Shown one piece after another: positions 54,027 to 62,866 of a DNA stretch of 64,000 nt (its first letter is position 1; each line of letters starts with the position of its first letter). Under the pieces are notes generated by a model. The model saw only the letters and a program-made list of their open reading frames with translations, made no database searches and was not told the DNA's origin. The DNA is from Prosthecobacter sp. (GTDB lineage: Bacteria > Verrucomicrobiota > Verrucomicrobiia > Verrucomicrobiales > Verrucomicrobiaceae), in contig NZ_JAQSEA010000042.1 in the NCBI RefSeq assembly GCF_029946185.1, positions 1 through 64,000 of the forward strand, written 5' to 3'. Both the position numbers and the translations under genes were made by a program.

Positions 54027-54239
54027 ATGCCCGCCGCTAAACAGTCTCTGAGTTTTCGTGCTTTGAAATTGCCAGCCAAGAAGCGCATGCATTTGGCCAC
54101 GTTATTGTTAGAAAGCATGGACCATGAACAGGGAGCCGACCCGTCTCTGCTAGCGGAATTAAAGAAGCGTTCAGCGGACTTGCACAGCGGCAAAGTGAAG
54201 GGACTCTCCACCGAGCAAGCATATAGCTTCTCGCTATGA
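54027..54239 (+). CDS. Antitoxin of RelB/CHP02574 addiction-module type
   Basis: A 70-residue protein: KLPAKKRMHLATLLLESMDHEQGADPSLLAELKKRSADLHSGKVKGLSTEQ, the pattern of the putative addiction-module component (PF09720), with a helix binding DNA/toxin and the R...G spacing. It overlaps nothing upstream and ends one base before the toxin's TTG. Such antitoxins neutralise a ParE/RelE-fold partner and repress the operon. Confidence 0.85.
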   Translation: MPAAKQSLSFRALKLPAKKRMHLATLLLESMDHEQGADPSLLAELKKRSADLHSGKVKGLSTEQAYSFSL

Positions 54240-54240
54240 G

Positions 54241-54555
54241 TTGATCCACCACCCTTCCGCAGCGACGGACTTTGATGCTGCACGCGAGTATTTTGAAAGC
54301 ATTGATCCCGACCTCGCCAGAATCTTTCAGGCAGACTTCCGTTCAGCGCTGCAAGGGATCGCATCGGGCCATCTCACAAGCCACCTCTATGCCAGCGGTC
54401 ATTCCGTGCGATGGGTGAAGCTGCGACGCTTCTCGCATAAGGTGTTCTTTGAAGCCGCAGGAGAAAACGTGCGATTCGTCTTGGCGGTAATGAGTGGAAA
54501 ACGCCATCCCACTCGCATCCGTATGCTGCTCTCCAGACGCCAGAAGAACCCCTGA
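54241..54555 (+). CDS. ParE/RelE-fold toxin, TTG start
   Basis: A 104-residue toxin-like protein: LIHHPSAATDFDAAREYFESIDPDLARIFQADFRSALQGI, then SVRWVKLRRFSHKVFFEAAGENVRFVLAVMSGKRHPTRIRMLLSRR. This is the RelE/ParE plasmid-stabilisation pattern with its R, F and late strand residues. No ATG exists in frame; TTG at 54241 is one base after the antitoxin stop, so translation is probably coupled. If started upstream at an ATA, the N-terminus would read SRYELIHHP, the family's usual opening. Confidence 0.85.
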   Translation: MIHHPSAATDFDAAREYFESIDPDLARIFQADFRSALQGIASGHLTSHLYASGHSVRWVKLRRFSHKVFFEAAGENVRFVLAVMSGKRHPTRIRMLLSRRQKNP

Positions 54556-54737
54556 TTTGCGACGGCACACCTGTGCCAGTTCGGCCTTCTCGCTGCGACA
54601 GGTATGCACTCGAAACTCACCCTCAAAACGTATCAAAAGAGCCCCAACCTCGACAAATGAGGCATAGCAGCCCATGCCAAGGCTGTGGCATGCTTCCAGC
54701 AAGAGAGTCAGAGAAACAACCCTTCTCCCAACCAACC

Positions 54738-57323
54738 ATGTCCCCCGAAAAATTCACCGTCAAACTGCAGGAAGCCTTCAATGCCTCACAGTCCATCGCC
54801 ACCCGACATGAACATCAGGAGCTGAAGCCCGCCCACCTTCTCCTCGCCCTGCTTGAGCAGGAAGGCGGCATCGCCACACCGCTGTTTGAAAAGTCAGCAG
54901 TCAATCCTGCCGCAGCCCAAGGCCTCAAAGCCAGCGTCGAAGCCCTCCTCGCCCGCCAGCCCAAGGTCAGCGGCGGCACCAGCGGCCTGCATCTCTCCAA
55001 CGAGATGCGCGAACTCATGACCAAGGCCGAGGACGAGCAGAAAAAGCTCAAGGACGAATACCTCAGCGTCGAGCACGTCATCCTCGCCCTCTTCAAAACC
55101 AAGACCGAACTGTCCGACTCACTGAAACAGGCCGGTCTCACCTACGACACCGTTTCCAAAGCCCTCACCGCCGTGCGCGGCAGCCAGCGCGTGGTCGATC
55201 AAGACCCCGAAGGCAAATACCAGACCCTCGAAAAATACGGCACCGATCTCACCGCCCGCGCGAAGCAGGGCAAGATCGATCCCGTCATCGGCCGCGATGA
55301 AGAAATCCGCCGCGTCATGCAGGTGCTCAGCCGCCGCACCAAGAACAACCCCGTCCTCATCGGCGAACCCGGCGTCGGCAAGACCGCCATCGCCGAAGGC
55401 CTCGCACGCCGCATCGTCGCGGGGGACGTGCCCGATTCCCTCAAGGGCAAGAAGCTCATCAGCATGGATCTCGGCGGCATGATGGCCGGGGCCAAATTCC
55501 GTGGCGAATTCGAGGAGCGTCTCAAGGCCTTCCTCAAAGAAGTCACCTCCAGCGATGGCGAGATCATTCTCTTCATCGACGAACTCCACACCATCGTCGG
55601 CGCTGGCAAAGGCGAAGGCGCAATGGACGCAGGCAATTTGCTCAAACCCCAGCTCGCCCGTGGCGAACTGCGCTGCATCGGCGCAACCACCCTCGACGAA
55701 TATCGCAAATACATCGAGAAAGACCCCGCGCTAGAGCGCCGCTTCCAGCCCGTGAAAGTCGGCGAACCGAGCGTGGAGGACACCATCGCCATCCTGCGCG
55801 GTTTGAAGGAGCGTTATGAAGTCCACCACGGCGTGCGCATTCAAGACGGTGCCATCATCGCCGCTGCAACCCTGAGCAATCGCTACATCACCGACCGCTT
55901 CCTGCCAGACAAGGCCATCGACCTCGTGGACGAAGCCGCCAGCCGCATCAAGATCGAACTCGACTCCATGCCCACGGAAATCGACGTCCTCGAGCGCCAG
56001 GTCATGCAGGGCGAGATGGAACGCCAGGCGCTGAAAAAGGAAAAAGACGCCGCCTCCAAAGCCCGCCTCGTCAAACTCGACAAGGAGATTGCCGATCTCA
56101 AAGAAAACTCCTCCGCCCTCAAAGCCCAGTGGATGAAGGAAAAAGAATCCGTCGATGCCGGCCGCAAGGTGAAAGAGGAAATCGACCGCCTGCGCACCGA
56201 GCAGGAGCAAGCCCAGCGCCGTGGCGACTTCGGTCGCGCCGGTGAAATCCAATACGGCCTCATCCCCGACCTCGAAAAGAAGCTCAGCGCCGCACCCGTC
56301 GAAGCCTCCCAGCCGCGTGAGGCTCATTCCTTGCTACGTGAAGAAGTCACCGAGGACGACATCGCCCGCGTCGTTGCCAATTGGACCGGCATCCCCGTCT
56401 CACGCCTCCAGGAAGGCGAGCGCTCAAAGCTCGTGAAAATGGAGGAACGCCTCAGCCAGCGCGTCATCGGCCAGAAGGATGCCATTCACGCCGTCAGTAA
56501 TGCCGTGCGCCGTGCGCGTGCCGGCATTCAGGATGAGAACCGCCCCATCGGCAGCTTCCTCTTCCTCGGCCCCACCGGCGTCGGCAAGACCGAGCTCTGC
56601 AAAGCCCTCGCCGAATTTCTCTTCGACGACGACAGCGCCATGACCCGCATCGACATGAGCGAATACATGGAGAAGCACAGCGTCAGCCGTCTCATCGGTG
56701 CGCCTCCCGGCTACGTCGGTTACGAAGAAGGCGGCCAGCTCAGCGAAACCGTACGCCGCAAACCTTACAGCGTCGTGCTCTTCGATGAAGTGGAAAAAGC
56801 CCACCCCGATGTCTTCAATGTCCTGCTCCAGGTTCTCGACGACGGCCGCATCACCGACGGCCAGGGCCGCACGGTCGATTTCAAAAACACGGTCCTCATC
56901 ATGACCAGCAACATCGGCAGCAACGCCATCCAGGACGTCAGCAATCCTGAGCAGCGCGATGCCCTCGTGCGCGACAGCCTCAAGCAGTTCTTCCGCCCCG
57001 AGTTCCTCAACCGCATCGACGAAATCGTCATCTTCGACCGCCTCGATGCCGGACAGCTCGATCAGATCGTCAAGATCCAGCTCCAGCGCGTCATCGACCG
57101 CCTCGCCAAACAAAACATCCACCTCACCGTCACCGACGAAACCACCCGCTATCTAGCCGACGCCGGCTTCGATCCCGTCTACGGTGCCCGCCCCCTCAAA
57201 CGCGCCATCCAAAAACACCTCCTCGACCCGCTGTCACTGGCGGTGCTCGAAGGCGGTTTCAAAGACGGAGACTACATCACGGCGGAGATGAAGGCCGGAA
57301 AAGTGGAGTTTGTGAAGGCGTAG
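54738..57323 (+). CDS. clpB: Chaperone ClpB (disaggregase)
   Basis: Hexameric AAA+ disaggregase of 861 residues that works with DnaK. Start at 54738 ([18 protein letters not shown]). The N domain is followed by the first ATPase with GEPGVGKT at about 208 and [13 protein letters not shown]-type [12 protein letters not shown], the coiled-coil M domain (about 400-530; [20 protein letters not shown]) and the second ATPase with [19 protein letters not shown] at about 610 and [17 protein letters not shown]. It is complete. The spacer after it is filled with repeats. Confidence 0.97.
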   Translation: MSPEKFTVKLQEAFNASQSIATRHEHQELKPAHLLLALLEQEGGIATPLFEKSAVNPAAAQGLKASVEALLARQPKVSGGTSGLHLSNEMRELMTKAEDEQKKLKDEYLSVEHVILALFKTKTELSDSLKQAGLTYDTVSKALTAVRGSQRVVDQDPEGKYQTLEKYGTDLTARAKQGKIDPVIGRDEEIRRVMQVLSRRTKNNPVLIGEPGVGKTAIAEGLARRIVAGDVPDSLKGKKLISMDLGGMMAGAKFRGEFEERLKAFLKEVTSSDGEIILFIDELHTIVGAGKGEGAMDAGNLLKPQLARGELRCIGATTLDEYRKYIEKDPALERRFQPVKVGEPSVEDTIAILRGLKERYEVHHGVRIQDGAIIAAATLSNRYITDRFLPDKAIDLVDEAASRIKIELDSMPTEIDVLERQVMQGEMERQALKKEKDAASKARLVKLDKEIADLKENSSALKAQWMKEKESVDAGRKVKEEIDRLRTEQEQAQRRGDFGRAGEIQYGLIPDLEKKLSAAPVEASQPREAHSLLREEVTEDDIARVVANWTGIPVSRLQEGERSKLVKMEERLSQRVIGQKDAIHAVSNAVRRARAGIQDENRPIGSFLFLGPTGVGKTELCKALAEFLFDDDSAMTRIDMSEYMEKHSVSRLIGAPPGYVGYEEGGQLSETVRRKPYSVVLFDEVEKAHPDVFNVLLQVLDDGRITDGQGRTVDFKNTVLIMTSNIGSNAIQDVSNPEQRDALVRDSLKQFFRPEFLNRIDEIVIFDRLDAGQLDQIVKIQLQRVIDRLAKQNIHLTVTDETTRYLADAGFDPVYGARPLKRAIQKHLLDPLSLAVLEGGFKDGDYITAEMKAGKVEFVKA

Positions 57324-57364
57324 GCAAGACAGCTATTCATACCCGCAGAATAGACTGACTTCCT

Positions 57365-57592
57365 CGTCTTGAAGGCCAACGGCCTTCCGTATCACAGCGA
57401 AGGGTTGCCGAGCCTTGGCGAGGCAACCCTGGTACGGGTCGCATCCTTCCGGAAAGCAAAACCAAAACTTTCATCACACGCCGCATTCAGCAGCAGCGTT
57501 TCCCCGCCATCCCACAGCGATGAGGCAGTGTTCCCGCTCGCTCTAAAATTCACCCCGAACCCTGTCGGCGGCTGTTCATGTCAGTCATGAAT
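57365..57592. repeat. Dispersed intergenic hairpin repeat, copy A
   Basis: Downstream of clpB is a hairpin GAAGGCC-AAC-GGCCTTC (about 57372-57388). A second hairpin, GGTTGCC with GGCAACC around GAGCCTTGGCGA, follows at about 57405-57430. The sequence type, a short palindrome near a false PSLGEA-like reading frame, recurs in the next element, where the same positions read ASLGERR. It looks like a dispersed intergenic repeat rather than a gene. Confidence 0.5.
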
Positions 57593-57853
57593 GGCACTTG
57601 ATTAAGGCGGGGTATCGCGGGGCATCCTTCGCATTGCCTCCTAGTTTTGAGCACCAAAGGTGCGACCTATCGCAGCCCAGGGCAAGCGAGCCTCGGCGAG
57701 CGCCGCCCTGGGTCTCTGCACCAGCAGCCAGGCAGCAAACCCAGCGCCTTCTTCACACACCGCGAGTGCCAGCAGCGTCTGCCCGTCACGCTGTTGCTGC
57801 CTGAGTGTCCCAGCACCCCAAAAAACCACGACACATGCCCTTAATCAAGTGCC
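57593..57853. mobile_element. 261-bp inverted-repeat element (MITE-like)
   Basis: A 15-base word GGCACTTGATTAAGG at 57593-57607 is exactly inverted at 57839-57853. Between them is 231 bases with no convincing gene, including a second hairpin repeat (AGCCCAGGGC...GCCCTGGGT around GAGCCTCGGCGA, about 57675-57715). The unit lies between clpB and the DUF2809 gene. It resembles a non-autonomous inverted-repeat element. No target duplication was seen. Confidence 0.45.
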
Positions 57854-57864
57854 AAGGAGATTCA

Positions 57865-58269
57865 TCATCCTTGCCGCTTGCAGCAGACACGTTCCGAAGC
57901 AGCCCCGAAGACTATTCCTATCACATACGCCAGCAAGTCAGGGGCATTGAAGGTGGAACCAAGAACAAGCCGCCCAGGCAGGCTGCTGCGAAGCTGGTCG
58001 ATCCAAGGAGCATGATACAATTGCGAAAACTCAATTCCCCACGCGAAGCCCAGAGCGATCAGCGAGATCCGCCATGTGGGCGCATGGCGAAAGAACAGCC
58101 CTGCCCCAAGAAAGACAGCCAGCGCCCACAGCGCATCACCCCCATACTTGGAGAAAAAAGGCGACAGGGGCAGGTAGCGGGATCTCCATAGCAGACCTGC
58201 GCCAAGAATCAGCACGAGCGCCCCAGTTTGTAAAAGCCGGTTACGCTGCATGGTTTCTGTCATGTGCAT
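57865..58269 (-). CDS. DUF2809 membrane protein
   Basis: A 134-residue inner-membrane protein with four predicted helices (LLQTGALVLILGAGLLW, GGDALWALAVFLGAGLFF, ISLIALGFAWGIEFSQ, DLLAYVIGIVFGAAS). The SRYLPLSPFFSKYGGDALWALAVF and WGIEFSQLYHAPWIDQLRS motifs are those of DUF2809. Several Met codons (58269, 58263, 58251) could be the start. The function is unknown. It is followed on the same strand by nothing closely linked. Confidence 0.8.
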   Translation of the reverse strand: MHMTETMQRNRLLQTGALVLILGAGLLWRSRYLPLSPFFSKYGGDALWALAVFLGAGLFFRHAPTWRISLIALGFAWGIEFSQLYHAPWIDQLRSSLPGRLVLGSTFNAPDLLAYVIGIVFGAASERVCCKRQG

Positions 58270-58309
58270 CAGTCTCGTTTAGCATGAACAGCCGCATGCC
58301 TCCCAGTCT

Positions 58310-59038
58310 CTACGAGGCTCGCTTCCTGCTCACCCGCTTCGGCTTCTCTGGCACCAGCGTCATCTGCGGCGTCACCTTGATGCCCATCCGTTTATAGTAA
58401 TCGAGCATCTTCTCCGTGGCCACGCGGCCAGCTTCGAGCACGATTTTCGACATGTCCGACATTTCGCTCGGCGGAGCTTCTTGGAGGCTGGAGGAATCAA
58501 GCATGGCCGGGAGTTGGTCGATGGTGTGGGTGCTGCTGTCCGCGATTTTTTGCGGAGGCGGTGAGTGATTGTCCCACAAACCCCACTCGTCGGCAAGGGG
58601 CACATAATCCTCCATGAAGTGCTTCCGGCTCCGCGCAAATCGACGTCTCACATCCTCCTCCGGCACATGATGCCCGCCGATCTTCACTCGCAGAGCCACG
58701 CGCCCAACCGCCTGATCGCCAGAGCCAATAACGATGTAGTGCAGCAAGAAGCGGTAACCTTGCGCCTTCGCCTCCCGAATCATTGCCACATAGGTTTTGC
58801 CGCTCAGCGTCGATTCAATCGCAAAGCTCTTCTTCGCCGCGATCAAACCACGCGCCTCCTCAATAAGCAGCCGCCCCGCCTTGAAAGCAGTGAGGCTCGG
58901 GTCCAGCGGCGAGAGTCCCCGCGCAATCTCATCCGCATTGAGAAACCGCATGAGCCCAAGACGCGGCAGCAACTCCCGCGCGAGCGTGGTTTTGCCTGCC
59001 CCATTGCAGCCACCGAGAATGCAGAGTGTGGGTGTCAT
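58310..59038 (-). CDS. Zeta toxin-like P-loop kinase, orphan
   Basis: A 242-residue P-loop protein. Walker A is GGCNGAGKTTLARELLPRLG. FLNADEIARGLSPLDPSLTAFKAGRLLIEEARGLIAAKKSFAIESTLSGKTY matches the Zeta toxin/AAA_33 family, with conserved Asp and the later ESTLSG. VPEEDVRRRFARSRKHFMEDYVPLADEW is typical. Zeta toxins phosphorylate UDP-N-acetylglucosamine; many chromosomal relatives have other or unknown roles. No epsilon-type antitoxin is adjacent. A C-terminal extension (about 60 residues, basic at the end) is unusual. Confidence 0.82.
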   Translation of the reverse strand: MTPTLCILGGCNGAGKTTLARELLPRLGLMRFLNADEIARGLSPLDPSLTAFKAGRLLIEEARGLIAAKKSFAIESTLSGKTYVAMIREAKAQGYRFLLHYIVIGSGDQAVGRVALRVKIGGHHVPEEDVRRRFARSRKHFMEDYVPLADEWGLWDNHSPPPQKIADSSTHTIDQLPAMLDSSSLQEAPPSEMSDMSKIVLEAGRVATEKMLDYYKRMGIKVTPQMTLVPEKPKRVSRKRAS

Positions 59039-59055
59039 AAAACAATTAAAGCACC

Positions 59056-59634
59056 TCAGGCTTTGCTGTCATCAAAATCACTCGGACACAACCGCTTCAC
59101 ATCCTTCGTCAGCGGATTCTGATCCTTGCGCCCATGCACATACAGCGCTGTCCACTCCGCAAGCCGACGCCCGAGAATTCGACACGCCTCCTGTGTCTCC
59201 TCCTCACGCGGTGCCTTGGAAGCCACAGCCCCATAATGCAGCGTCATCTTCTTGCCTGAGTAATCCGTGACCCCAAAGACCAGAAATCCAAAGTTCATGA
59301 GCACCGTGAGAATCGACTGACACGCAAGCTCCATACCACCGCCCCAGCCACCCGCGCTGCTGAAAGCACACGCGATCTTGCCATCCACCTCCAGCCACTT
59401 GTCCGCCATCGTCTCATCCCAAAAGCGCTTCATCTTCCACGACAGAATCCCCATGTTCGTCGGACTGCCCACGGCCAGCCCATCACACCACACAACATCA
59501 TCCGCAGTAGCCTCATCCACATGCCTCAACCGCACGTCAGTCTCCGACACCTGCCCCGCCCCTTCAGCCACAAATGCAGCCATTTTCGCAACATTGCCGC
59601 TGCGGGAGTCATAGAGGACGAGGATTTGGTTCAT
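59056..59634 (-). CDS. Flavodoxin/WrbA-like NAD(P)H:quinone oxidoreductase
   Basis: A 192-residue flavoprotein, start at 59634. It has the flavodoxin fold: ILVLYDSRSGNVAKMAAFVAEG for FMN phosphate binding, AVGSPTNMGILSWKMKRFWDE, and ACAFSSAGGWGGGMELACQSIL. Features match WrbA-type proteins, though the WrbA signature is not complete. It probably carries out two-electron quinone reduction. It lies 17 bases upstream of the zeta-like gene on the same strand. Confidence 0.85.
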   Translation of the reverse strand: MNQILVLYDSRSGNVAKMAAFVAEGAGQVSETDVRLRHVDEATADDVVWCDGLAVGSPTNMGILSWKMKRFWDETMADKWLEVDGKIACAFSSAGGWGGGMELACQSILTVLMNFGFLVFGVTDYSGKKMTLHYGAVASKAPREEETQEACRILGRRLAEWTALYVHGRKDQNPLTKDVKRLCPSDFDDSKA

Positions 59635-59662
59635 GGTGTTAGGAAAGAAAACTTTGTGTGCA

Positions 59663-60430
59663 TCATGCCCCCAAATCCAGCTCATCCTCGCGCCGCAGCA
59701 GGCGTTTCATCATGACCTTGTGATCCCGCATGAAAGAGCGGGTGATCTGATAGTGCTCGGTGTCTTCGTAGGCAATGCGCTGGATGCCCTCGGCGGTGAA
59801 TTGATAAATCCAGGCGTCGGGATAAGCCATGATGAGGGGTGAATGAGTGGCGATGATGAACTGGGAGAATTCATCAACAAGGTCATGCAGCCGAACGAGC
59901 ATGGAGAGCTGGCGCTGGGGAGAAAGCGCGGCCTCCGGCTCGTCAAAGAGGTAGATGCCGTGGCCGTCGATGCGCTGGGTCAGCAGATTAAGAAACGATT
60001 CCCCGTGGGACTGGGCATGAAGGCTCTTTCCACCGTAGGAGTTCAACACGCCGCCGCAGAAAGGTGTGGCTTCGAGTTCATCGAGCTCAGTGGCCCAGTT
60101 GTAAAAACTCTCAGCACGCAGGAAGAAGCCGTCCATCGGACGATTGCTGGTGCGGGACAAACTGATGTGAGGAGTCAACGGCGACGTGTAATCGTGCTTG
60201 TACAGGCTCTGCACACGGCTGCCACCTGCGGCACGAAAGCCGAGCTTTTCGGCGATAGATTCGAGCAGCGTCGATTTCCCGGAGCCATTCTCTCCAACGA
60301 AGAAGGTGACTTTGGGATGCAGTTCCAGCGTCTTGAGCTGGCGGATGGCGGGCACTGAAAACGGATGCACATTCCAGTCGGCAACGGCTGCGCGGTCCAG
60401 TGTGAGGGAATGGAGAAAATGCCGGATCAT
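59663..60430 (-). CDS. AAA/ABC-type ATPase (AAA_21-like)
   Basis: A 255-residue ATPase, start at 60430 set by the 4-base overlap with the MBL gene. It has Walker [23 protein letters not shown], an insert (DYTSPLTPHISLSRTSNRPMDGFFLRAE), a Q-loop region, GESFLNLLTQRIDGHGIYLFDEPEAALSPQRQLSML with signature and Walker B, and IIATHSPLIMAYPDAWIYQF with the switch His. Such ATPases are known in OLD-, RecF- and defence-type proteins. Its partner, the MBL-fold protein, is translated just before it. Confidence 0.85.
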   Translation of the reverse strand: MIRHFLHSLTLDRAAVADWNVHPFSVPAIRQLKTLELHPKVTFFVGENGSGKSTLLESIAEKLGFRAAGGSRVQSLYKHDYTSPLTPHISLSRTSNRPMDGFFLRAESFYNWATELDELEATPFCGGVLNSYGGKSLHAQSHGESFLNLLTQRIDGHGIYLFDEPEAALSPQRQLSMLVRLHDLVDEFSQFIIATHSPLIMAYPDAWIYQFTAEGIQRIAYEDTEHYQITRSFMRDHKVMMKRLLRREDELDLGA

Positions 60431-61101
60431 GGCGTCGCAAGTGCTCGAAGATATTCCAATTGCAGCGCAGGAGCCGCCTGGTTTGCATGGCATGGCAGCA
60501 CTCCCTCAAGCGGCAGCTCAAGCGCACGATGAATGCTACGCCGAGCTTCCGCATTGTCTTGATTGAGATACGCCGGAGCGATCTGTGGCCCGAGCCCAAA
60601 AGTGGCAAACAAATCTCCGCTGAAAAGCAGCCGATGCCTGGCAGAATAATAGCCGCAGTGTCCATGCGTATGACCAGGCAGCGCCACCACGCGAAGGCCA
60701 TCCCACACTGGAATTTCGTCTCCATCATTGAGCAAACGATCCGGCCTAAACGCAGGCTGGCGCAGCAGCCGTCGCCCCACCCATTCCGCCACACCTGCGA
60801 CACGTCCGAGTCCGCTGTAACACGCGCGCCCCTCATAATGCTCCAGATCGCGCTCCGGTCCGGCAATCCAGGCTCCGTGGCGTGCGGCCAGCGCAGGCGC
60901 ATTCCTGACATGATCCAGATGACCATGCGTGAGCAGGATGCCACGGATCGGCAGTGCATCCCAGCCACGCACCAGCAAGGCCGCGTGCAGCGCACGCTTG
61001 CCGCCTATGAAGCCGGTGTCGATGAGATACAGCGACTCGCCATCCCGCAGGACGAAAAATTGCACAATGAGCGTGCGGACAATGAGCAGATCAGGCGGCA
61101 T
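60427..61101 (-). CDS. MBL-fold metallohydrolase
   Basis: A 224-residue beta-lactamase-fold hydrolase. The metal motif is HGHLDHV (ILLTHGHLDHVRNAPAL), with further ligands in LPGHTHGHCGYY and the Asp in LLFSGDLFATF, and a late His in VLPCHANQAA. The reaction (glyoxalase-like, quinolone-like or nuclease) cannot be fixed. It has no signal peptide. Its 3' end overlaps the ATPase gene by 4 bases, so the two are translated together. Confidence 0.88.
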   Translation of the reverse strand: MPPDLLIVRTLIVQFFVLRDGESLYLIDTGFIGGKRALHAALLVRGWDALPIRGILLTHGHLDHVRNAPALAARHGAWIAGPERDLEHYEGRACYSGLGRVAGVAEWVGRRLLRQPAFRPDRLLNDGDEIPVWDGLRVVALPGHTHGHCGYYSARHRLLFSGDLFATFGLGPQIAPAYLNQDNAEARRSIHRALELPLEGVLPCHANQAAPALQLEYLRALATP

Positions 61102-61162
61102 GCAGGCTCGCGCAGGCTAAACAAATGCATTTCATGAAGCAACCCGCGAGTTCCCACGTTTG

Positions 61163-62608
61163 ATGGAATCCATGAAATCGCTTTTCATTCTCGCTCTGGT
61201 TCTCTTCGGCACCTTCGCCCCCGCCGCAGACAAGCCCAACATCATCTACATCCTAGCCGATGACATGGGCTACGGTGACGCAGGCTGCTTCGGGCAGAAA
61301 ACACTCACCACGCCCAACCTCGACAAGATGGCAGCCGAGGGCATGAAATTCACCCGGCACTACGCAGGCTGCACCGTGTGCGCGCCATCGCGCTGCGTCC
61401 TCATGACCGGCCTGCACACGGGCCATTGCCGCGTGCGTGGCAATGGCGAAGGACACATCCCCGATGAGGATCTCACCGTTCCCAAGCTGCTGAAGACCGC
61501 AGGCTACCACACCGCCTGCATCGGCAAATACGGCCTCGGCAAACCGCTGCCCCTCGATGATCCACAGCGCAAAGGCTTCGATGAATTCTTCGGCTACACA
61601 GGCACCAGCCACGCACATAACTTTTTCTCGAAAGCGATCATTCGAAACGGCAAGATCGTGGATCTCCCAAACACCGTCATCCCCGGCACAGCCAAAGACG
61701 CCCATGACTATTCCGACAGCGATCTCGTCGGCACAGGCGTGGCACCGCTGGACGGCCGCAAAGCCTGGGTACCACAGCTCATCGCAGACGATGTACAGCG
61801 CTACCTCGGCGAGCGCGCCAAAGCCAAGGAACCCTTCTTCCTCTACTACGCCTTCAACATCCCCCACGCCAACAACGAGGCCGGCAAGAACTCGCCACTA
61901 GGCCACGGCATGGAGTCCCCAGACTACGGCGAATTCAAAGACAAAGACTGGCCGGACGCCGAGAAGGGCTTCGCACAATTCATGCGCTTCCTCGACAACG
62001 AAGTCGGCAAGGTTTTGTCCCGTCTCAAAGAACTCGGCCTCGCCGAAAACACACTCGTCATGTTCTCCAGCGACAACGGCCCGCATCAGGAGGGCGGGCA
62101 TCAAAGCGACTTCTTCAACAGCAACGGCGACTTCAAAGGCATCAAACGCGACATGACAGACGGCGGCATCCGCGAGCCCTTCATCGCATGGTGGCCCGGC
62201 AAGATCAAAGCGGGCGCGGTGAGCGAGCACGTCAGCGGTTTTCAAGATCTACTGCCCACGCTGGCGGAACTCAGCAGCACCAAGCTCACCACCGAGACAG
62301 ACGGCATCTCATTCCTCCCCACCCTGCTCGGCCAGACAGGCCAGCAGCAGCACTCGCACCTCTACTGGGCCTTCGATGAACAAGGCGGCAAACTCGCCGT
62401 GCTGAAGTGGCCCTGGAAACTGATCCATCTCAACACCGGCGCTGCACCCAAGAACGGCAAAGCAAAGGCCAAGCTCAAACCTCTCGAAAAACTCCTCTAC
62501 AATCTCGAAACCGACATCGGCGAAGAAAAGAATCTCGCCGCCGAAAATCCGCAAATCGTCGCAGAGCTTGAGCATCTCATGCAATCCTCATGGCGCGCGC
62601 CAAAATAA
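61163..62608 (+). CDS. Secreted sulfatase 2
   Basis: Sulfatase of about 481 residues. A signal peptide (MKSLFILALVLFGTFAPAAD) follows the ATG at 61163 or 61172. NIIYILADDMGYGDAGCFG gives the metal site, CAPSRCVLMTG the canonical C-x-P-x-R formylglycine motif. GKYGLGKPLPLDDPQRKGFDEFFGYTGTSHAHNFF and FSSDNGPHQEGGHQSDFFNSNG are typical. It differs from sulfatase 1 (CSASR) and probably acts on a different sulfated glycan. No sulfatase-maturating enzyme gene is seen in the window. Confidence 0.94.
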   Translation: MESMKSLFILALVLFGTFAPAADKPNIIYILADDMGYGDAGCFGQKTLTTPNLDKMAAEGMKFTRHYAGCTVCAPSRCVLMTGLHTGHCRVRGNGEGHIPDEDLTVPKLLKTAGYHTACIGKYGLGKPLPLDDPQRKGFDEFFGYTGTSHAHNFFSKAIIRNGKIVDLPNTVIPGTAKDAHDYSDSDLVGTGVAPLDGRKAWVPQLIADDVQRYLGERAKAKEPFFLYYAFNIPHANNEAGKNSPLGHGMESPDYGEFKDKDWPDAEKGFAQFMRFLDNEVGKVLSRLKELGLAENTLVMFSSDNGPHQEGGHQSDFFNSNGDFKGIKRDMTDGGIREPFIAWWPGKIKAGAVSEHVSGFQDLLPTLAELSSTKLTTETDGISFLPTLLGQTGQQQHSHLYWAFDEQGGKLAVLKWPWKLIHLNTGAAPKNGKAKAKLKPLEKLLYNLETDIGEEKNLAAENPQIVAELEHLMQSSWRAPK

Positions 62609-62866
62609 ACGGCCTTTGCGATCAGGTCCCCAGTCAAAAGCTCCCGGAGGGAGCAGAGAAATTAGCCGGTGGTGAAGCGAGGCTGGCCGAACGAGAACCA
62701 CCGGACCACGCCCCTGATTAAACTCACGCTGAAAGCCGCATACCGAAGGTATGCGAGAAGCCTCCAGCCACCCATCGTTCACGAGGAGCACGCCCATGCC
62801 TCACGCATACCTCCGGCACACAGCCTTGAGCAAAATGCATGCCCTGCGCGGTCCGGCCATCACCTC
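62609..62866. repeat. Intergenic hairpin repeats
   Basis: The gap between sulfatase 2 and the DUF3592 gene contains palindromes: CCGGTGGT at 62666-62673 with ACCACCGG at 62697-62704 (loop of 23), and CGCATACC-GAA-GGTATGCG at 62737-62755. A third GCATACC word lies at about 62802. These resemble the dispersed hairpin repeats seen in other gaps of this window. No gene is visible. Confidence 0.5.

Noticed and set aside
58310-59038. Epsilon-zeta toxin-antitoxin pair
   Set aside because: No small epsilon-like gene precedes or follows the zeta-like gene; only the kinase is supported.
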